Shown: positions 7,397-15,740, counted from the first letter of the stretch. The stretch: 40,330 nucleotides of DNA from Methanomassiliicoccus sp. UBA345 (GCA_002504525.1 DATD01000007.1:40536-80865), one strand, 5' to 3'. Translations and numbers: made by a program. Notes: generated by a model from the letters alone, not told the origin.

Positions 7397-8449
7397 TCAG
7401 CGCCCCTGGGGGGGCATGTACGGAGAGGTGACGCCCGTGATGACCACCATGACCTTCACGCTACCCTTGAGCTCCGGCTCGACCGAGCATCCCCATATGA
7501 TCCTCGCCCGGGGATTGATGCGACTGCTCACCATCTCGGCGGCGCTCTCGGCCTCGGCGATCGTCATGTCGGGACCGCCCTGCACCCGAACCAGCGCACC
7601 GCGGGCGCTCCGAAGGTCTATCTCGCCGAGAAGCGGCGACTCGAGGGCGTCCTCCACTGCTATACGTACCCGTTCCTTGGGCTCATCGCTCTCCCCCAGG
7701 CCGATGGTGGCCATGCCCCCGTTGCGCATGATGCTGGAGATGTCGTTGAAGTCCACGTTGACCAGGCCGGGCCGGGTGATGGTGTCGTTGAGCCCCTTTA
7801 TGCTCTGCATGAGCACCTCATCCGCGACCTTGAACGCCACCTCAAGGGGCAGCTTGGGCACCATCTTGAGAAGCTGGTCGTTCAGGATCGTGATGGTGGT
7901 GTCGCAGTACCTGCTGAGCTCCTCCAGCCCTCGCAGCGCATTGTCCGTTCGAATCTTCCCCTCCGCCTTGAACGGGAGAGTGACCACGCCGATGACCAGA
8001 GAGCCGTTCCGACGGGCCAACTCGGCCACGTAGGGCGCGGCGCCGGTGCCGGTGCCGCCGCCCAGGCCGGCGGTGATGAACACGATGTGGCGGCCCTGGA
8101 GAAGGCCCCTGATCTCTTCCTGCGCCTCCTCCGCGGCGCGTCTTCCCACCTGGGGCATGGAGCCCGCCCCGAGCCCTCGGGTGGTCTCCTTTCCCAGTAT
8201 GAGCCGGTGCGGCGCGGATATGCTTAGGAGGTGCCGGGCGTCGCTGTTGGCGGCCACCAGGGTGGCATCCTCGACCCCGACCTGGGCCAGCCTGCTCACG
8301 GTGTTGGAGCCGCCGCCACCACACCCCATGATGGTCGTCTGGATCCTCAGGTCATCTACCAGCTTGCGCAGCTCATCATCGGCGGCAGAGGACGACGAGG
8401 ACGTTCCCTCATACCCAATGCCGACGCCCATATCCTTCGGCGACCTCAT
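7397..8449 (-). CDS. ftsZ: Cell division GTPase FtsZ
   Basis: Tubulin-fold GTPase that forms the archaeal division ring, 350 residues. A short Ser-rich N-terminal tail (residues 15-21) precedes the GTPase domain: IMGCGGGGSNTVSRL near 40, NSDARHLL near 70, TRGLGAGSMP near 90, and the tubulin signature GLGGGTGTGAAP near 130. The T7-loop region FNDISSIMRNGGMATIGLG near 235 has the catalytic acidic residues N-x-D-x-x-D replaced by the usual FND form. The C-terminus is short and ends SPYMPPQGR. Sequence alone does not assign it to FtsZ1 or FtsZ2. It has its own promoter (8488-8500) and runs into rnp2. Confidence 0.95.
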   Translation of the reverse strand: MRSPKDMGVGIGYEGTSSSSSAADDELRKLVDDLRIQTTIMGCGGGGSNTVSRLAQVGVEDATLVAANSDARHLLSISAPHRLILGKETTRGLGAGSMPQVGRRAAEEAQEEIRGLLQGRHIVFITAGLGGGTGTGAAPYVAELARRNGSLVIGVVTLPFKAEGKIRTDNALRGLEELSRYCDTTITILNDQLLKMVPKLPLEVAFKVADEVLMQSIKGLNDTITRPGLVNVDFNDISSIMRNGGMATIGLGESDEPKERVRIAVEDALESPLLGEIDLRSARGALVRVQGGPDMTIAEAESAAEMVSSRINPRARIIWGCSVEPELKGSVKVMVVITGVTSPYMPPQGR

Positions 8450-8487
8450 CTATGCATCCCTTCGATATGCTCGATGCATCGCCATGA

Positions 8488-8500
8488 GGTTATTTTAACC
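8488..8500 (-). promoter_or_regulatory. Palindromic TATA element upstream of ftsZ
   Basis: GGTTATTTTAACC is a perfect 5+3+5 palindrome whose minus strand contains the A/T core TTAAAATAA. It lies 39-51 bases before the ftsZ ATG, suggesting a leader of about 15-20 nt. Because the box is symmetrical, TBP binding and a regulator could compete for it; the symmetry may also be chance. Confidence 0.5.
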
Positions 8501-8519
8501 TATTTGGGAGCCAGCGAGG

Positions 8520-9248
8520 TCATACGAATTCGAAGTCCGCCCCGCAGGTCGGACAGGTGACCGCGTCCTCGGGAAGGTCCTCGCCGCACTCGGGGCAGCG
8601 CTCCTGCAGGAGGCAGCCGCATCGGGGACAAACCTCGGCGTTGGGCGACACCTCGACATTACATTGTGGGCATTGCGGCATCTCCACTTTCTCGAAGGCC
8701 CTGCCACAGCGGCCGCAGGACGAGTCGCCCTCCTTCAGCTCGGCACGGCAATCGGGGCAGATGAAGGTGCCGTTGGCGTTGACGAATATGGCCCCGCAGC
8801 TGAGGCAGTGCGGGGCATCCCGCTCCAGCACCGCGCCGCACACCGGACATGAGATGGATCCATCGTTCGCCGGGGCAGGGGGAGCGGGCGGCACGGGCAA
8901 CGAGACCGGGGCCTGGGCCGGTCGAGGCTGTCCCTCCCTCCCCTTGATCTCCAACGTCCTCTGGCAGTAGGGGCATTGGCCCACCCTGTCCAGGCATATG
9001 GCGTGAAATGCCTTTCCGGAGGAGCACCTGACATACTCCGTACCCTCCTTGATGCGCCCCAGGCAGATCTGACATACCACCTGCTGAACCTTCGGGCCGC
9101 TGACCTGCACTCGGGGCCTGGCAGAACCCTGGCCATCCCTCCTCCGGGTCACATAATGGTACTTGCGAATGAGCTCGCCGAATCCCGCCCCGCCGAGTAT
9201 GGCGGCGAAGGGGAGCATCTCCCACACGCCTCGGGGTAAGCAGGCCAT
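8520..9248 (-). CDS. Membrane-anchored multi-zinc-ribbon protein with RING-like module
   Basis: Unrecognised as a named family; 242 residues. Residues ~8-28 form one hydrophobic segment (EMLPFAAILGGAGFGELI) followed by an Arg-rich stretch, so the protein is probably membrane-anchored with a cytosolic C-terminus. Residues ~59-95 hold a C-x2-C-x12-C-x6-H-x2-C-x6-C-x2-C array that resembles RING-H2 with one ligand missing. After a Pro/Ala linker come eight CxxC knuckles (CPVC, CLSC, CPDC, CGRC, CPQC, CPRC, CPEC, CPTC), enough for four zinc ribbons. It probably mediates protein or nucleic-acid contacts; no catalytic residues are visible. I chose the ATG at 9248; a TTG lies six bases upstream. It lies upstream of ftsZ, but ftsZ has its own promoter. 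Confidence 0.75.
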   Translation of the reverse strand: MACLPRGVWEMLPFAAILGGAGFGELIRKYHYVTRRRDGQGSARPRVQVSGPKVQQVVCQICLGRIKEGTEYVRCSSGKAFHAICLDRVGQCPYCQRTLEIKGREGQPRPAQAPVSLPVPPAPPAPANDGSISCPVCGAVLERDAPHCLSCGAIFVNANGTFICPDCRAELKEGDSSCGRCGRAFEKVEMPQCPQCNVEVSPNAEVCPRCGCLLQERCPECGEDLPEDAVTCPTCGADFEFV

Positions 9249-9291
9249 CCACAAAAATCCTTCTCTGAAAATTCATTTTTCGATCGGACCG

Positions 9292-9322
9292 CATATATGC
9301 TTAAAGGATTACGAACGTTCGT
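9292..9322 (-). promoter_or_regulatory. TATA element and adjoining 12-bp palindrome upstream of the zinc protein
   Basis: The minus strand has AAGCATATATGCGG at about 9290-9303, a TATA-like element some 45-55 bases before the ATG at 9248. Immediately upstream of it stands the perfect palindrome ACGAACGTTCGT (9311-9322), where an operator for this gene, or for the divergent hdrA promoter 90 bp away, could sit. No regulator is identified. Confidence 0.4.
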
Positions 9323-9412
9323 CTCCTGAGGGCCAACTTAGCGAAATGTTTAATTAGTATGATGCCAAAAACGGGTCAAAAACACCTAAGAACAGGAGCA
9401 ATATACGATATG

Positions 9413-9692
9413 TTAATATATGAACACCCCTTTTCCCCGAAAAAGCACCCGTGCCAGAATCATCATTCATCTTCGAATGTGGGCCTGGTACATGCCAGCT
9501 GTTCGTCCAGGCTGCGGGTCTTTAATTCGGGCGAAAGGCGCTGCTCAGTGTCCCGCCCTCGAACTGGAGGAAGAATGTTCGTATGCGAGACAGTAAGGAT
9601 TCCGATGAACGGGGTCGAACTGACCAGAGGACATTCATATGAGAACTTTTGTACAGGTGGAGTGAGAACCATATTGCATGGAGGAAGTCAAA
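9413..9692 (+). promoter_or_regulatory. hdrA promoter and long leader
   Basis: The only strong plus-strand TATA element in the gap is TTAATATA at 9413-9420, which predicts RNA starting near 9445 and a leader of about 245 nt, long for an archaeon. A weaker T/A run (CTTTAATTC, about 9518) could give a shorter leader. The leader holds GCCTGG that can pair either with a nearby CCAG or with a CCAGGC further on (about 9483-9512), and a 42-codon frame at 9575-9703. A GGAGG eight bases before 9693 sets the hdrA start. The rest of the 444-bp gap shows no gene or RNA that I recognise. Confidence 0.4.
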
Positions 9693-9703
9693 ATGTCGGA
9701 TGA
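9575..9703 (+). CDS. Possible 42-residue leader peptide overlapping the hdrA start
   Basis: An ATG at 9575 preceded by GGAGG (spacing four) opens a 42-codon frame that ends with TGA at 9701-9703, overlapping the hdrA start at 9693 by 11 bases in another frame. The peptide begins MFVCETVRIP and contains two cysteines; I recognise no family. The ribosome site and the overlap would allow translational coupling to hdrA. The frame also continues upstream without a stop to 9359, so its openness may simply reflect base composition. Treat as a candidate only. Confidence 0.25.
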   Translation: MFVCETVRIPMNGVELTRGHSYENFCTGGVRTILHGGSQNVG

Positions 9704-12700
9704 TATGGGTGCAGTAATGGTCGTCGGGGGAGGAATCTCCGGCGTCCAGACCGCTCTGGATCTCGCCGAGTCGGGATTCAAGGTCTATGTTGTAGAGAAG
9801 AAGCCAAGCATCGGCGGGGTCATGTCCCAGCTGGACAAGACGTTCCCCACGAACGATTGTTCGATGTGCATTCTGTCGCCGAAGCTTGTTGAGATGGCGA
9901 GGCATCCCCTGATCAACCTCATGACCCTTACCGAGGTCGTTGATGTCAGCGGCGAGGCCCCCAACCTGAAGATCAAGGTCCGCCACAACCCTCGTTATGT
10001 GGACATGGACAAGTGCGTCGGTTGCGGCATCTGCGCGGAGAAGTGCCCCGTGAAGGTGCCCAATGAGTACGATTCCGGTCTGATAAACCGAAAGGCGATC
10101 TACATCCCCTTTGCTCAGGCCGTTCCCCTGAAGTACTCCATCGACGAGACCAAGTGTCTGAAGTTGACCAAGGGCCGCTGCGGGCTGTGCGAGAAGAACT
10201 GCCCTGCGGGAGCGGTCAACTATGAGGATAAGCCGGTCGAGGAAGAGCTCGATGTCGGCGCGATCATTCTGGCGCCCGGCTTCGACGTGTTCGATGCCAG
10301 GCTGAAGAAGGAGTACGGCTACGGCGAGTACAAGAACGTCGTAACCTCCCTGGAGTTCGAAAGGTTCCTGTCCGCCACCGGCCCCTATGGAGGCCATGTG
10401 CTCAGGCCCAGCGACCAGCAGACCCCCAAAAAGGTGGCGTTCCTGCAGTGCGTTGGTTCCAGGGACAAGAAGACCAACGAGTACTGCTCTTCCGTCTGCT
10501 GCATGTACGCCATGAAGCAGGCCATCATCGCCGGGGAGCACAGCGCCGAACTGGAGCCCACCATATTCTTCATGGACATCAGGGCGGTAGGTAAGGAGTT
10601 CGAGGACTACAGGGCCCGCGCGGAGAAGGAGTACGGCATCAAGATGCACCGCGCTACCCGCGTTGCCAGCGTTCAGGAGGACCCCGTCACCAAGAACCTT
10701 TACCTTCGCTACACCAGCAACGGTGAGATCTTCGAGGAGGAGTTCGACCTGGTCGTCCTGTCCGTCGGCCTGGAGCCGCCACAGGGAGCAAGCGCGCTGT
10801 CGAAGATCTTCGACATCAACCTCAACAAGTTCGGCTTCGCCGGCACCAACGTGTACAGCCCGCTGAACACCTCCAAGCCTGGCGTGTTCGTCACCGGCGC
10901 CTTCGCGTCCCCCAAGGACATCCCGACCTCGGTCGCCGAGGCCTCGGGCGCTGCGGCAAAGGCCGGGGCGTTCATCGCTGACAAGAGGGGCGTCGTCAAG
11001 GAGAGCGGCGTGGTGGAGACCAATGTCTCCGGACAGGAGCCCAGGATCGGTGTGTTCGTCTGCGACTGCGGTATCAACATCAAGGGAACCGTGGACTGCG
11101 CCGGCGTCACCGAATACGCCAAGAGCCTGCCCAACGTCGTCTACGCTGAAGAGAACAAGTACACCTGCTCTGCCGACTCGCAGCAGAAGATGAAGGAGAT
11201 CATCCAGAACGAGAAGCTCAACCGGGTGGTCGTCGCGTCCTGCACGCCCCGTACCCACGAGGCGCTGTTCCAGAGCACCCTCAAGGAGGCCGGCCTCAAC
11301 CCGTACCTCTTCGAGATGGCCAACATCCGCGACCAGTGCTCCTGGATCCACATGGGCGAGCCCGAGAAGGCCACCAAGAAGTCCAAGGACCTTGTCAGGA
11401 TGGCCGTGGCGAAGGCCAGGCTGCTGGAGCCTCTCACCGAGAGCAAGCTGCCTGTGACCCACGCAGGCGTGGTCATCGGCGGAGGCATCTCCGGAATGAC
11501 CGCCGCGCTGGACATGGCCGCGCAGGGCTTCAAGGTCGACCTCATCGAGAAGGCCTCGGAACTCGGCGGAAATGCCATCAAGATCTACCATGAAGAGGAC
11601 AACCGCAAGGTGCGCGAGTATGCCAAGGAGCTCATCACTCGGGTGAACAACGCCAAGAACATCACCGTCCACCTGAACACCCACGTCGAGGACGTGGCCG
11701 GCTTCGTCGGCAACTTCAAGGTGAAGACCAACAACGAGGAGATCGAGACCGGCGCCATTGTCGTGGCCGTCGGCGCCAAGGAGTACACTCCCAAGGAGTT
11801 CCTCTACGGCGATGACAAGAGGGTCGTCACTCAGCTGGAGTTCGAGAACAAGATGCAGCAGGGCCCTGTGAACGCCAAGACCATCGCCATGATCCAGTGC
11901 GTTGGTTCCAGGAACTCCGAGGCTCCCTACTGCAGCAGGGTGTGCTGCGCCAATGCCATCAAGAACGCCATTGCCGTCAAGAAGGCCAACCCCCAGTCCA
12001 ATGTGTATGTCTTCCACAAGGACATCAGGACCTACGGGTTCCGCGAGGAGCTCTACAAGGAGGCCGGCCAGCTGGGCATCAACTTCGTCAGGGTCCCTGA
12101 GGACATGCCTCCAGAGGTGACCAAGGAGGGAGACTCCCTGAAGCTGGTCGCCAAGGACACCATCCTGGGCGAGGACCTCATGATCCGCCCAGACCTGCTC
12201 GTCCTGAGCACTGGCATCAGGCCCCACGAGGAGAACGAGGAACTCGCCAAGATGCTCAAGGTGCCTCTGAGCAAGGACAAGTACTTCCTGGAGGCCCACA
12301 TGAAGCTCCGCCCGGTCGACTTCGCCACCAACGGCGTGTACCTGGCAGGGCTGGCTCACTGGCCCAAGTTCACCGATGAGGCCATCGCTCAGGCCTCCGG
12401 TGCTGCTTCCCGCGCCATGACCATCATCTCCAAGCCGGAGCTGAAGAGCGAGGGCGTGATCGCCGCGGTCAACGAGGACGTCTGCGACGGCTGCGCCATC
12501 TGCGAGCCGGTGTGCGAGTACAAGGCCATATCCATCGTCGAGGACCCCAAGAACCCCGAGAAGAAGAAGGCCATCGTCAACGAGGGCCTGTGCAAGGGCT
12601 GCGGAGGCTGCGTGGCGGCCTGCCCGTCCGGCGCGATGGAGCAGAGGGGCTTCAAGAACGAACAGATCATCGCTGCCATCGACGCGGCTCTTGAGGAGAG

Positions 12701-12707
12701 TGAGTGA
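9693..12707 (+). CDS. hdrA: Heterodisulfide reductase subunit A, two-flavin long form
   Basis: Flavin/iron-sulfur subunit that bifurcates electrons from H2 (via MvhD) to CoM-S-S-CoB (via HdrBC) and to ferredoxin. At 1004 residues it is much longer than the common ~650-residue form. Order: flavin domain 1 with VVGGGISG near 10; cysteine cluster TFPTNDCSMC near 50; inserted 2[4Fe-4S] domain, CVGCGICAEKCP near 110 and CGLCEKNCP near 165; the HdrA-specific domain (VFVCDCG near 455, VVASCTPRTHEALF near 515); flavin domain 2 with VIGGGISG near 593, lacking the cysteine cluster; C-terminal 2[4Fe-4S] domain, CDGCAICEPVC and CKGCGGCVAACP near 930-970. I chose 9693 because GGAGG stands eight bases before it; 9678 is an alternative. 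mvhD follows after 3 bp; hdrB and hdrC are not here. Confidence 0.93.
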   Translation: MSDDMGAVMVVGGGISGVQTALDLAESGFKVYVVEKKPSIGGVMSQLDKTFPTNDCSMCILSPKLVEMARHPLINLMTLTEVVDVSGEAPNLKIKVRHNPRYVDMDKCVGCGICAEKCPVKVPNEYDSGLINRKAIYIPFAQAVPLKYSIDETKCLKLTKGRCGLCEKNCPAGAVNYEDKPVEEELDVGAIILAPGFDVFDARLKKEYGYGEYKNVVTSLEFERFLSATGPYGGHVLRPSDQQTPKKVAFLQCVGSRDKKTNEYCSSVCCMYAMKQAIIAGEHSAELEPTIFFMDIRAVGKEFEDYRARAEKEYGIKMHRATRVASVQEDPVTKNLYLRYTSNGEIFEEEFDLVVLSVGLEPPQGASALSKIFDINLNKFGFAGTNVYSPLNTSKPGVFVTGAFASPKDIPTSVAEASGAAAKAGAFIADKRGVVKESGVVETNVSGQEPRIGVFVCDCGINIKGTVDCAGVTEYAKSLPNVVYAEENKYTCSADSQQKMKEIIQNEKLNRVVVASCTPRTHEALFQSTLKEAGLNPYLFEMANIRDQCSWIHMGEPEKATKKSKDLVRMAVAKARLLEPLTESKLPVTHAGVVIGGGISGMTAALDMAAQGFKVDLIEKASELGGNAIKIYHEEDNRKVREYAKELITRVNNAKNITVHLNTHVEDVAGFVGNFKVKTNNEEIETGAIVVAVGAKEYTPKEFLYGDDKRVVTQLEFENKMQQGPVNAKTIAMIQCVGSRNSEAPYCSRVCCANAIKNAIAVKKANPQSNVYVFHKDIRTYGFREELYKEAGQLGINFVRVPEDMPPEVTKEGDSLKLVAKDTILGEDLMIRPDLLVLSTGIRPHEENEELAKMLKVPLSKDKYFLEAHMKLRPVDFATNGVYLAGLAHWPKFTDEAIAQASGAASRAMTIISKPELKSEGVIAAVNEDVCDGCAICEPVCEYKAISIVEDPKNPEKKKAIVNEGLCKGCGGCVAACPSGAMEQRGFKNEQIIAAIDAALEESE

Positions 12708-12710
12708 ACA

Positions 12711-13208
12711 ATGTCTTCGACCCAACACGAGACCCAGGCCGCTCCGGCGGCCGCAGAGGGGCAGTTCGAACCGAGGATCATCGCGTTCTGCTGCAACTGG
12801 TGCTCCTACGCCGGGGCCGACCTGGCGGGGGTTTCCAGGCTACAGATGCCCACCAACTTCCTTGTGCTCAGGGCCATGTGCTCGGCAAGGGTAGACCCCG
12901 AGCACGTGCTCAGGGCCTTCGCCAAGGGCGCTGATGGCGTCATGGTCCTCGGGTGTCACCCCGCGGACTGCCACTACATCGGTGGCAACTACCGCACCCG
13001 AAGGAGGATCGCCCTCCTGAAGATGCTGCTGGAGCAGTACGGGCTCGACCCGAACCGCCTCAAGCTGGAGTGGGTATCCGCTTCCGAGGGGCTGAAGTTC
13101 CAGGCTACCATCAAGGACTTCGTGGAGAGCATCAGAGAGATGGGCCCCAACCCGCTCATTGAGGCGGAGAAGGAGGACAAGGCCGCGAGGGCCAAGCATA
13201 CGCACTGA
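12711..13208 (+). CDS. mvhD: Methyl-viologen-reducing hydrogenase subunit MvhD
   Basis: [2Fe-2S] adaptor that passes electrons from the MvhAG hydrogenase to HdrA. The 165-residue protein has an extra Ala-rich N-terminal tail (~20 residues) and then the family pattern: FCCNWCSYAGADLAG near residue 27, VRAMCS-like LRAMCSARVDPEHVLRAF near 55 and LGCHPADCHYIGGNYR near 80, which provide the cluster cysteines. The C-terminus is charged. It starts three bases after the hdrA stop and is followed by mvhG after 10 bp. The tight hdrA-mvhD join argues that the two proteins form the Hdr-Mvh interface. Confidence 0.95.
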   Translation: MSSTQHETQAAPAAAEGQFEPRIIAFCCNWCSYAGADLAGVSRLQMPTNFLVLRAMCSARVDPEHVLRAFAKGADGVMVLGCHPADCHYIGGNYRTRRRIALLKMLLEQYGLDPNRLKLEWVSASEGLKFQATIKDFVESIREMGPNPLIEAEKEDKAARAKHTH

Positions 13209-13218
13209 GGTGTAACCA

Positions 13219-14232
13219 ATGGCAAAAGCAGTATCTATTGCACAATATTGGGGCGCCGGATGCGGTGGCTGCGACGTAGCTCTCCTCGACATCGATGAAA
13301 GGATCCTCGGAGTGGCTGAGATGGCGGACATCGTCTTCTGGCCGATCGCCGTGGACACCAAGCTGAAGGATGTCGAGGCGATGCCGGACAAGAGCATCAC
13401 CGTCTGCCTTTACAATGGCGCCATAAGGAACAGCGAGAACGAACACGTCGCCAAGCTGCTCAGGCAGAAGTCACTCATCATGGTGTCCTTCGGGTCCTGC
13501 GCCTGCTATGGTGGCATCCCCGGGCTGGCCAACGTCACTAATAAGAAGGAGATCCAGGACTACGTCTACAACACGACGTTCTCCACCGTCAACCCTGAGA
13601 GGACCCGCCCCCAGCCCCGATTCCAGGCTCCTGAGGGAGAACTGGAGCTCCCCGTCATGTACGACACCGTCCTCACCCTGGACGATGTTGTGGACGTGGA
13701 CTACTACATGCCAGGCTGCCCGCCCGCGGTCAGCCTGATCAATGCATTCTTGGACGTCGTCGAGAAGCACGTCAAGGAAGGCGCCGAGCTTCCCCCCAAG
13801 GGAACCTTCATCGCTTCCCAGAAGACGCTCTGCGACGAGTGCGGCCGCGAAAAGTCCCTCAAGACCATCGGGGGCGTCCACCTGCCTCACGAGATCGACA
13901 TCGACCCGGAGAAGTGCATGCTGGAGCAGGGAGTCATCTGCCTCGGCCCGGCCACCCGTGCCGGCTGCGGAGCGCAGTGTCTGAACGCCAACCAGCCCTG
14001 CCGCGGCTGCATGGGCCCCACCGCCTCTGTCGAGGACCAGGGCGGTTCCATGCTGAGCGCTCTGGCGTCCATCTACAGGACCGAGGACAACGAGAGCCAG
14101 CTCTCTGAGGACGACATCCTCCAGCTGATGAGCGAGATCAAGGACCCCCTGGGAACCTTCTATGCGTTCACCATGCCCAAGTCCATCATCAAGAGGAAGG
14201 TCACCGAGAAGAAGGCGGAGGTATCCGAATGA
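13219..14232 (+). CDS. mvhG: [NiFe] hydrogenase small subunit MvhG
   Basis: Small electron-transfer subunit of the F420-non-reducing [NiFe] hydrogenase; carries electrons from the NiFe site to MvhD. The 337-residue protein starts AKAVSIAQYWGAGCGGCDVALLD, the proximal-cluster motif (CxxC), followed by FGSCACYGGIPG near residue 93 and YYMPGCPPAV near 160, which supply the remaining proximal-cluster ligands. The C-terminal part has further cysteines (TLCDECGREKS, CLGPATRAGCGAQC, CRGCMGP) for medial and distal clusters. There is no twin-arginine signal, so the enzyme is cytosolic. The stop overlaps the mvhA start (ATGA), indicating translational coupling. Confidence 0.96.
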   Translation: MAKAVSIAQYWGAGCGGCDVALLDIDERILGVAEMADIVFWPIAVDTKLKDVEAMPDKSITVCLYNGAIRNSENEHVAKLLRQKSLIMVSFGSCACYGGIPGLANVTNKKEIQDYVYNTTFSTVNPERTRPQPRFQAPEGELELPVMYDTVLTLDDVVDVDYYMPGCPPAVSLINAFLDVVEKHVKEGAELPPKGTFIASQKTLCDECGREKSLKTIGGVHLPHEIDIDPEKCMLEQGVICLGPATRAGCGAQCLNANQPCRGCMGPTASVEDQGGSMLSALASIYRTEDNESQLSEDDILQLMSEIKDPLGTFYAFTMPKSIIKRKVTEKKAEVSE

Positions 14233-15740
14233 GCCCTGAAATCACCGATCAGACCCACAAGTCGGAATCGAAGAGGATCACCATCGATCCCGTCACCAGG
14301 CTGGAAGGCCACGGCAAGGTCGAGATCTTCCTGAACGACGAGGGTAACGTAGAGAACACCTACTGGCAGGTGCCCGAGCTTCGCGGTTTCGAGAAGTTCT
14401 GCATCGGCCGGTCGGTCGACGAGATGAACAAGATCACTCCCCGTCTGTGCGGAGTGTGCCCGGGTGCCCACCACCTGTGCTCCACCAAGGCGCTGGATGC
14501 GGTCTACAAGGTCGAGCCCCCGCCCGCTGCGGTCCGGCTCCGTGAGCTGTTCTACGCTGCTCACTACGTCCACAGCCACATCGCGCACTTCTACGCCCTG
14601 GCGTCCGCGGACTTCGTCATGGGTCCCGCAGCGCCGGTCTCGAAGAGGAACATCCTCGGCGTGGTCGACACCGTCGGTCTCGAGATCGGCGGACAGGTCC
14701 TGAGGGCCCGCTCTCTCGCTCAGAAGACCCAGGAGATCATCGGCGGAAAGGCCACCCACCCCGTGTGCGGCATTCCCGGCGGCATGTCCAAGCCTCTGGC
14801 CGAGGAGGACCGCGCCAAGATCGAGGAGTGGTCCAAGGAGCTCGTGAACTTCGCCAAGTTCACCGCTGGCCTCCTGGATGACGTCGTCTTGAAGAACGAG
14901 GCCTACCTCGGCCTCATCAAGGACCCCGGCATCTACTACCACGAGACCTACTACATGGGCATGGTGGACAAGAACAACAAGATCAACTTCTATGATGGCG
15001 ACATCAGAGTGGTCGACCAGAAGGGCAAGGAGTTCGTCAAGTTCAAGCCGGCGGACTACCTGCAGCACATCGGCGAGCATGTCGAGCCCTGGTCCTACGA
15101 GAAGTTCACCTTCCTGAAGAAGATCGGCTGGAAGGGGTTCACCGACGGCCCTGGCAGCGGCATCTACCGTGCTGCGCCTCTCGCCCGCATCAACGCCTCC
15201 AACGGCTTCACCACTCCCCTTGCGCAGGCGGAGTACGAGCGGATGAAGGGGTTCTTCAAGGACCTCGGCGTGGATGGGCCCATTCACCACACTCTGGTGT
15301 ACCACTGGGCCAGGGTCATCGAGCTCGTGCATGCTGCCGAGCTGATGCAGGAGTGCGCTCAGGACCCCATCATCACCAGCAAGGACATCAAGGCCAAGGC
15401 CGGGACGCCCGGCGAAGGTGTCGGTGTTCTGGAGGCGCCTCGCGGTACTCTCTACCACCACTATGTGTCGGACGAGAACGGCATCGTGCAGGACGTCAAC
15501 CTGGTGGTCGGCACGACCAACAACAACGCCCCGATCAATCTGTCCATCAATAAGGCCGCCAAGGCCCTTATTAAGAACTGGCAGATCTCCCCCGGAGTCC
15601 TCAATGAGGTGGAGATGGCGTTCCGTGCCTACGACCCCTGCAACTCCTGCGCCACCCACACCCTGCCCGGCAAGATGCCGATCAGGGCGGTGGTCAGGAA
15701 CCCCGACGGGTCCGTCTATCAGAAGTTCCAGAACTTCTAA
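14229..15740 (+). CDS. mvhA: [NiFe] hydrogenase large subunit MvhA
   Basis: Catalytic subunit that oxidises H2 at a Ni-Fe centre, 503 residues. Both nickel motifs are intact: PRLCGVCPGAHH near residue 75 (RxCGxCxxxH) and DPCNSCATH near residue 470 (DPCxxCxxH). About 26 residues follow the final His, consistent with a C-terminal peptide that group 3 hydrogenases lose to a maturation protease after nickel insertion. No maturation genes are in the window. It is the last gene of hdrA-mvhDGA: its final codons form one arm of a terminator hairpin, followed by T-runs. Confidence 0.96.
   Translation: MSPEITDQTHKSESKRITIDPVTRLEGHGKVEIFLNDEGNVENTYWQVPELRGFEKFCIGRSVDEMNKITPRLCGVCPGAHHLCSTKALDAVYKVEPPPAAVRLRELFYAAHYVHSHIAHFYALASADFVMGPAAPVSKRNILGVVDTVGLEIGGQVLRARSLAQKTQEIIGGKATHPVCGIPGGMSKPLAEEDRAKIEEWSKELVNFAKFTAGLLDDVVLKNEAYLGLIKDPGIYYHETYYMGMVDKNNKINFYDGDIRVVDQKGKEFVKFKPADYLQHIGEHVEPWSYEKFTFLKKIGWKGFTDGPGSGIYRAAPLARINASNGFTTPLAQAEYERMKGFFKDLGVDGPIHHTLVYHWARVIELVHAAELMQECAQDPIITSKDIKAKAGTPGEGVGVLEAPRGTLYHHYVSDENGIVQDVNLVVGTTNNNAPINLSINKAAKALIKNWQISPGVLNEVEMAFRAYDPCNSCATHTLPGKMPIRAVVRNPDGSVYQKFQNF

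Noticed and set aside
9522..12728. A 1068-codon open frame on the minus strand opposite hdrA
   Set aside because: It mirrors hdrA over its whole length; its product is a low-complexity Leu/Val/Asp/His/Gly mix with no motif, as expected from the complement of a GC-rich gene, whereas the plus strand has all HdrA motifs.
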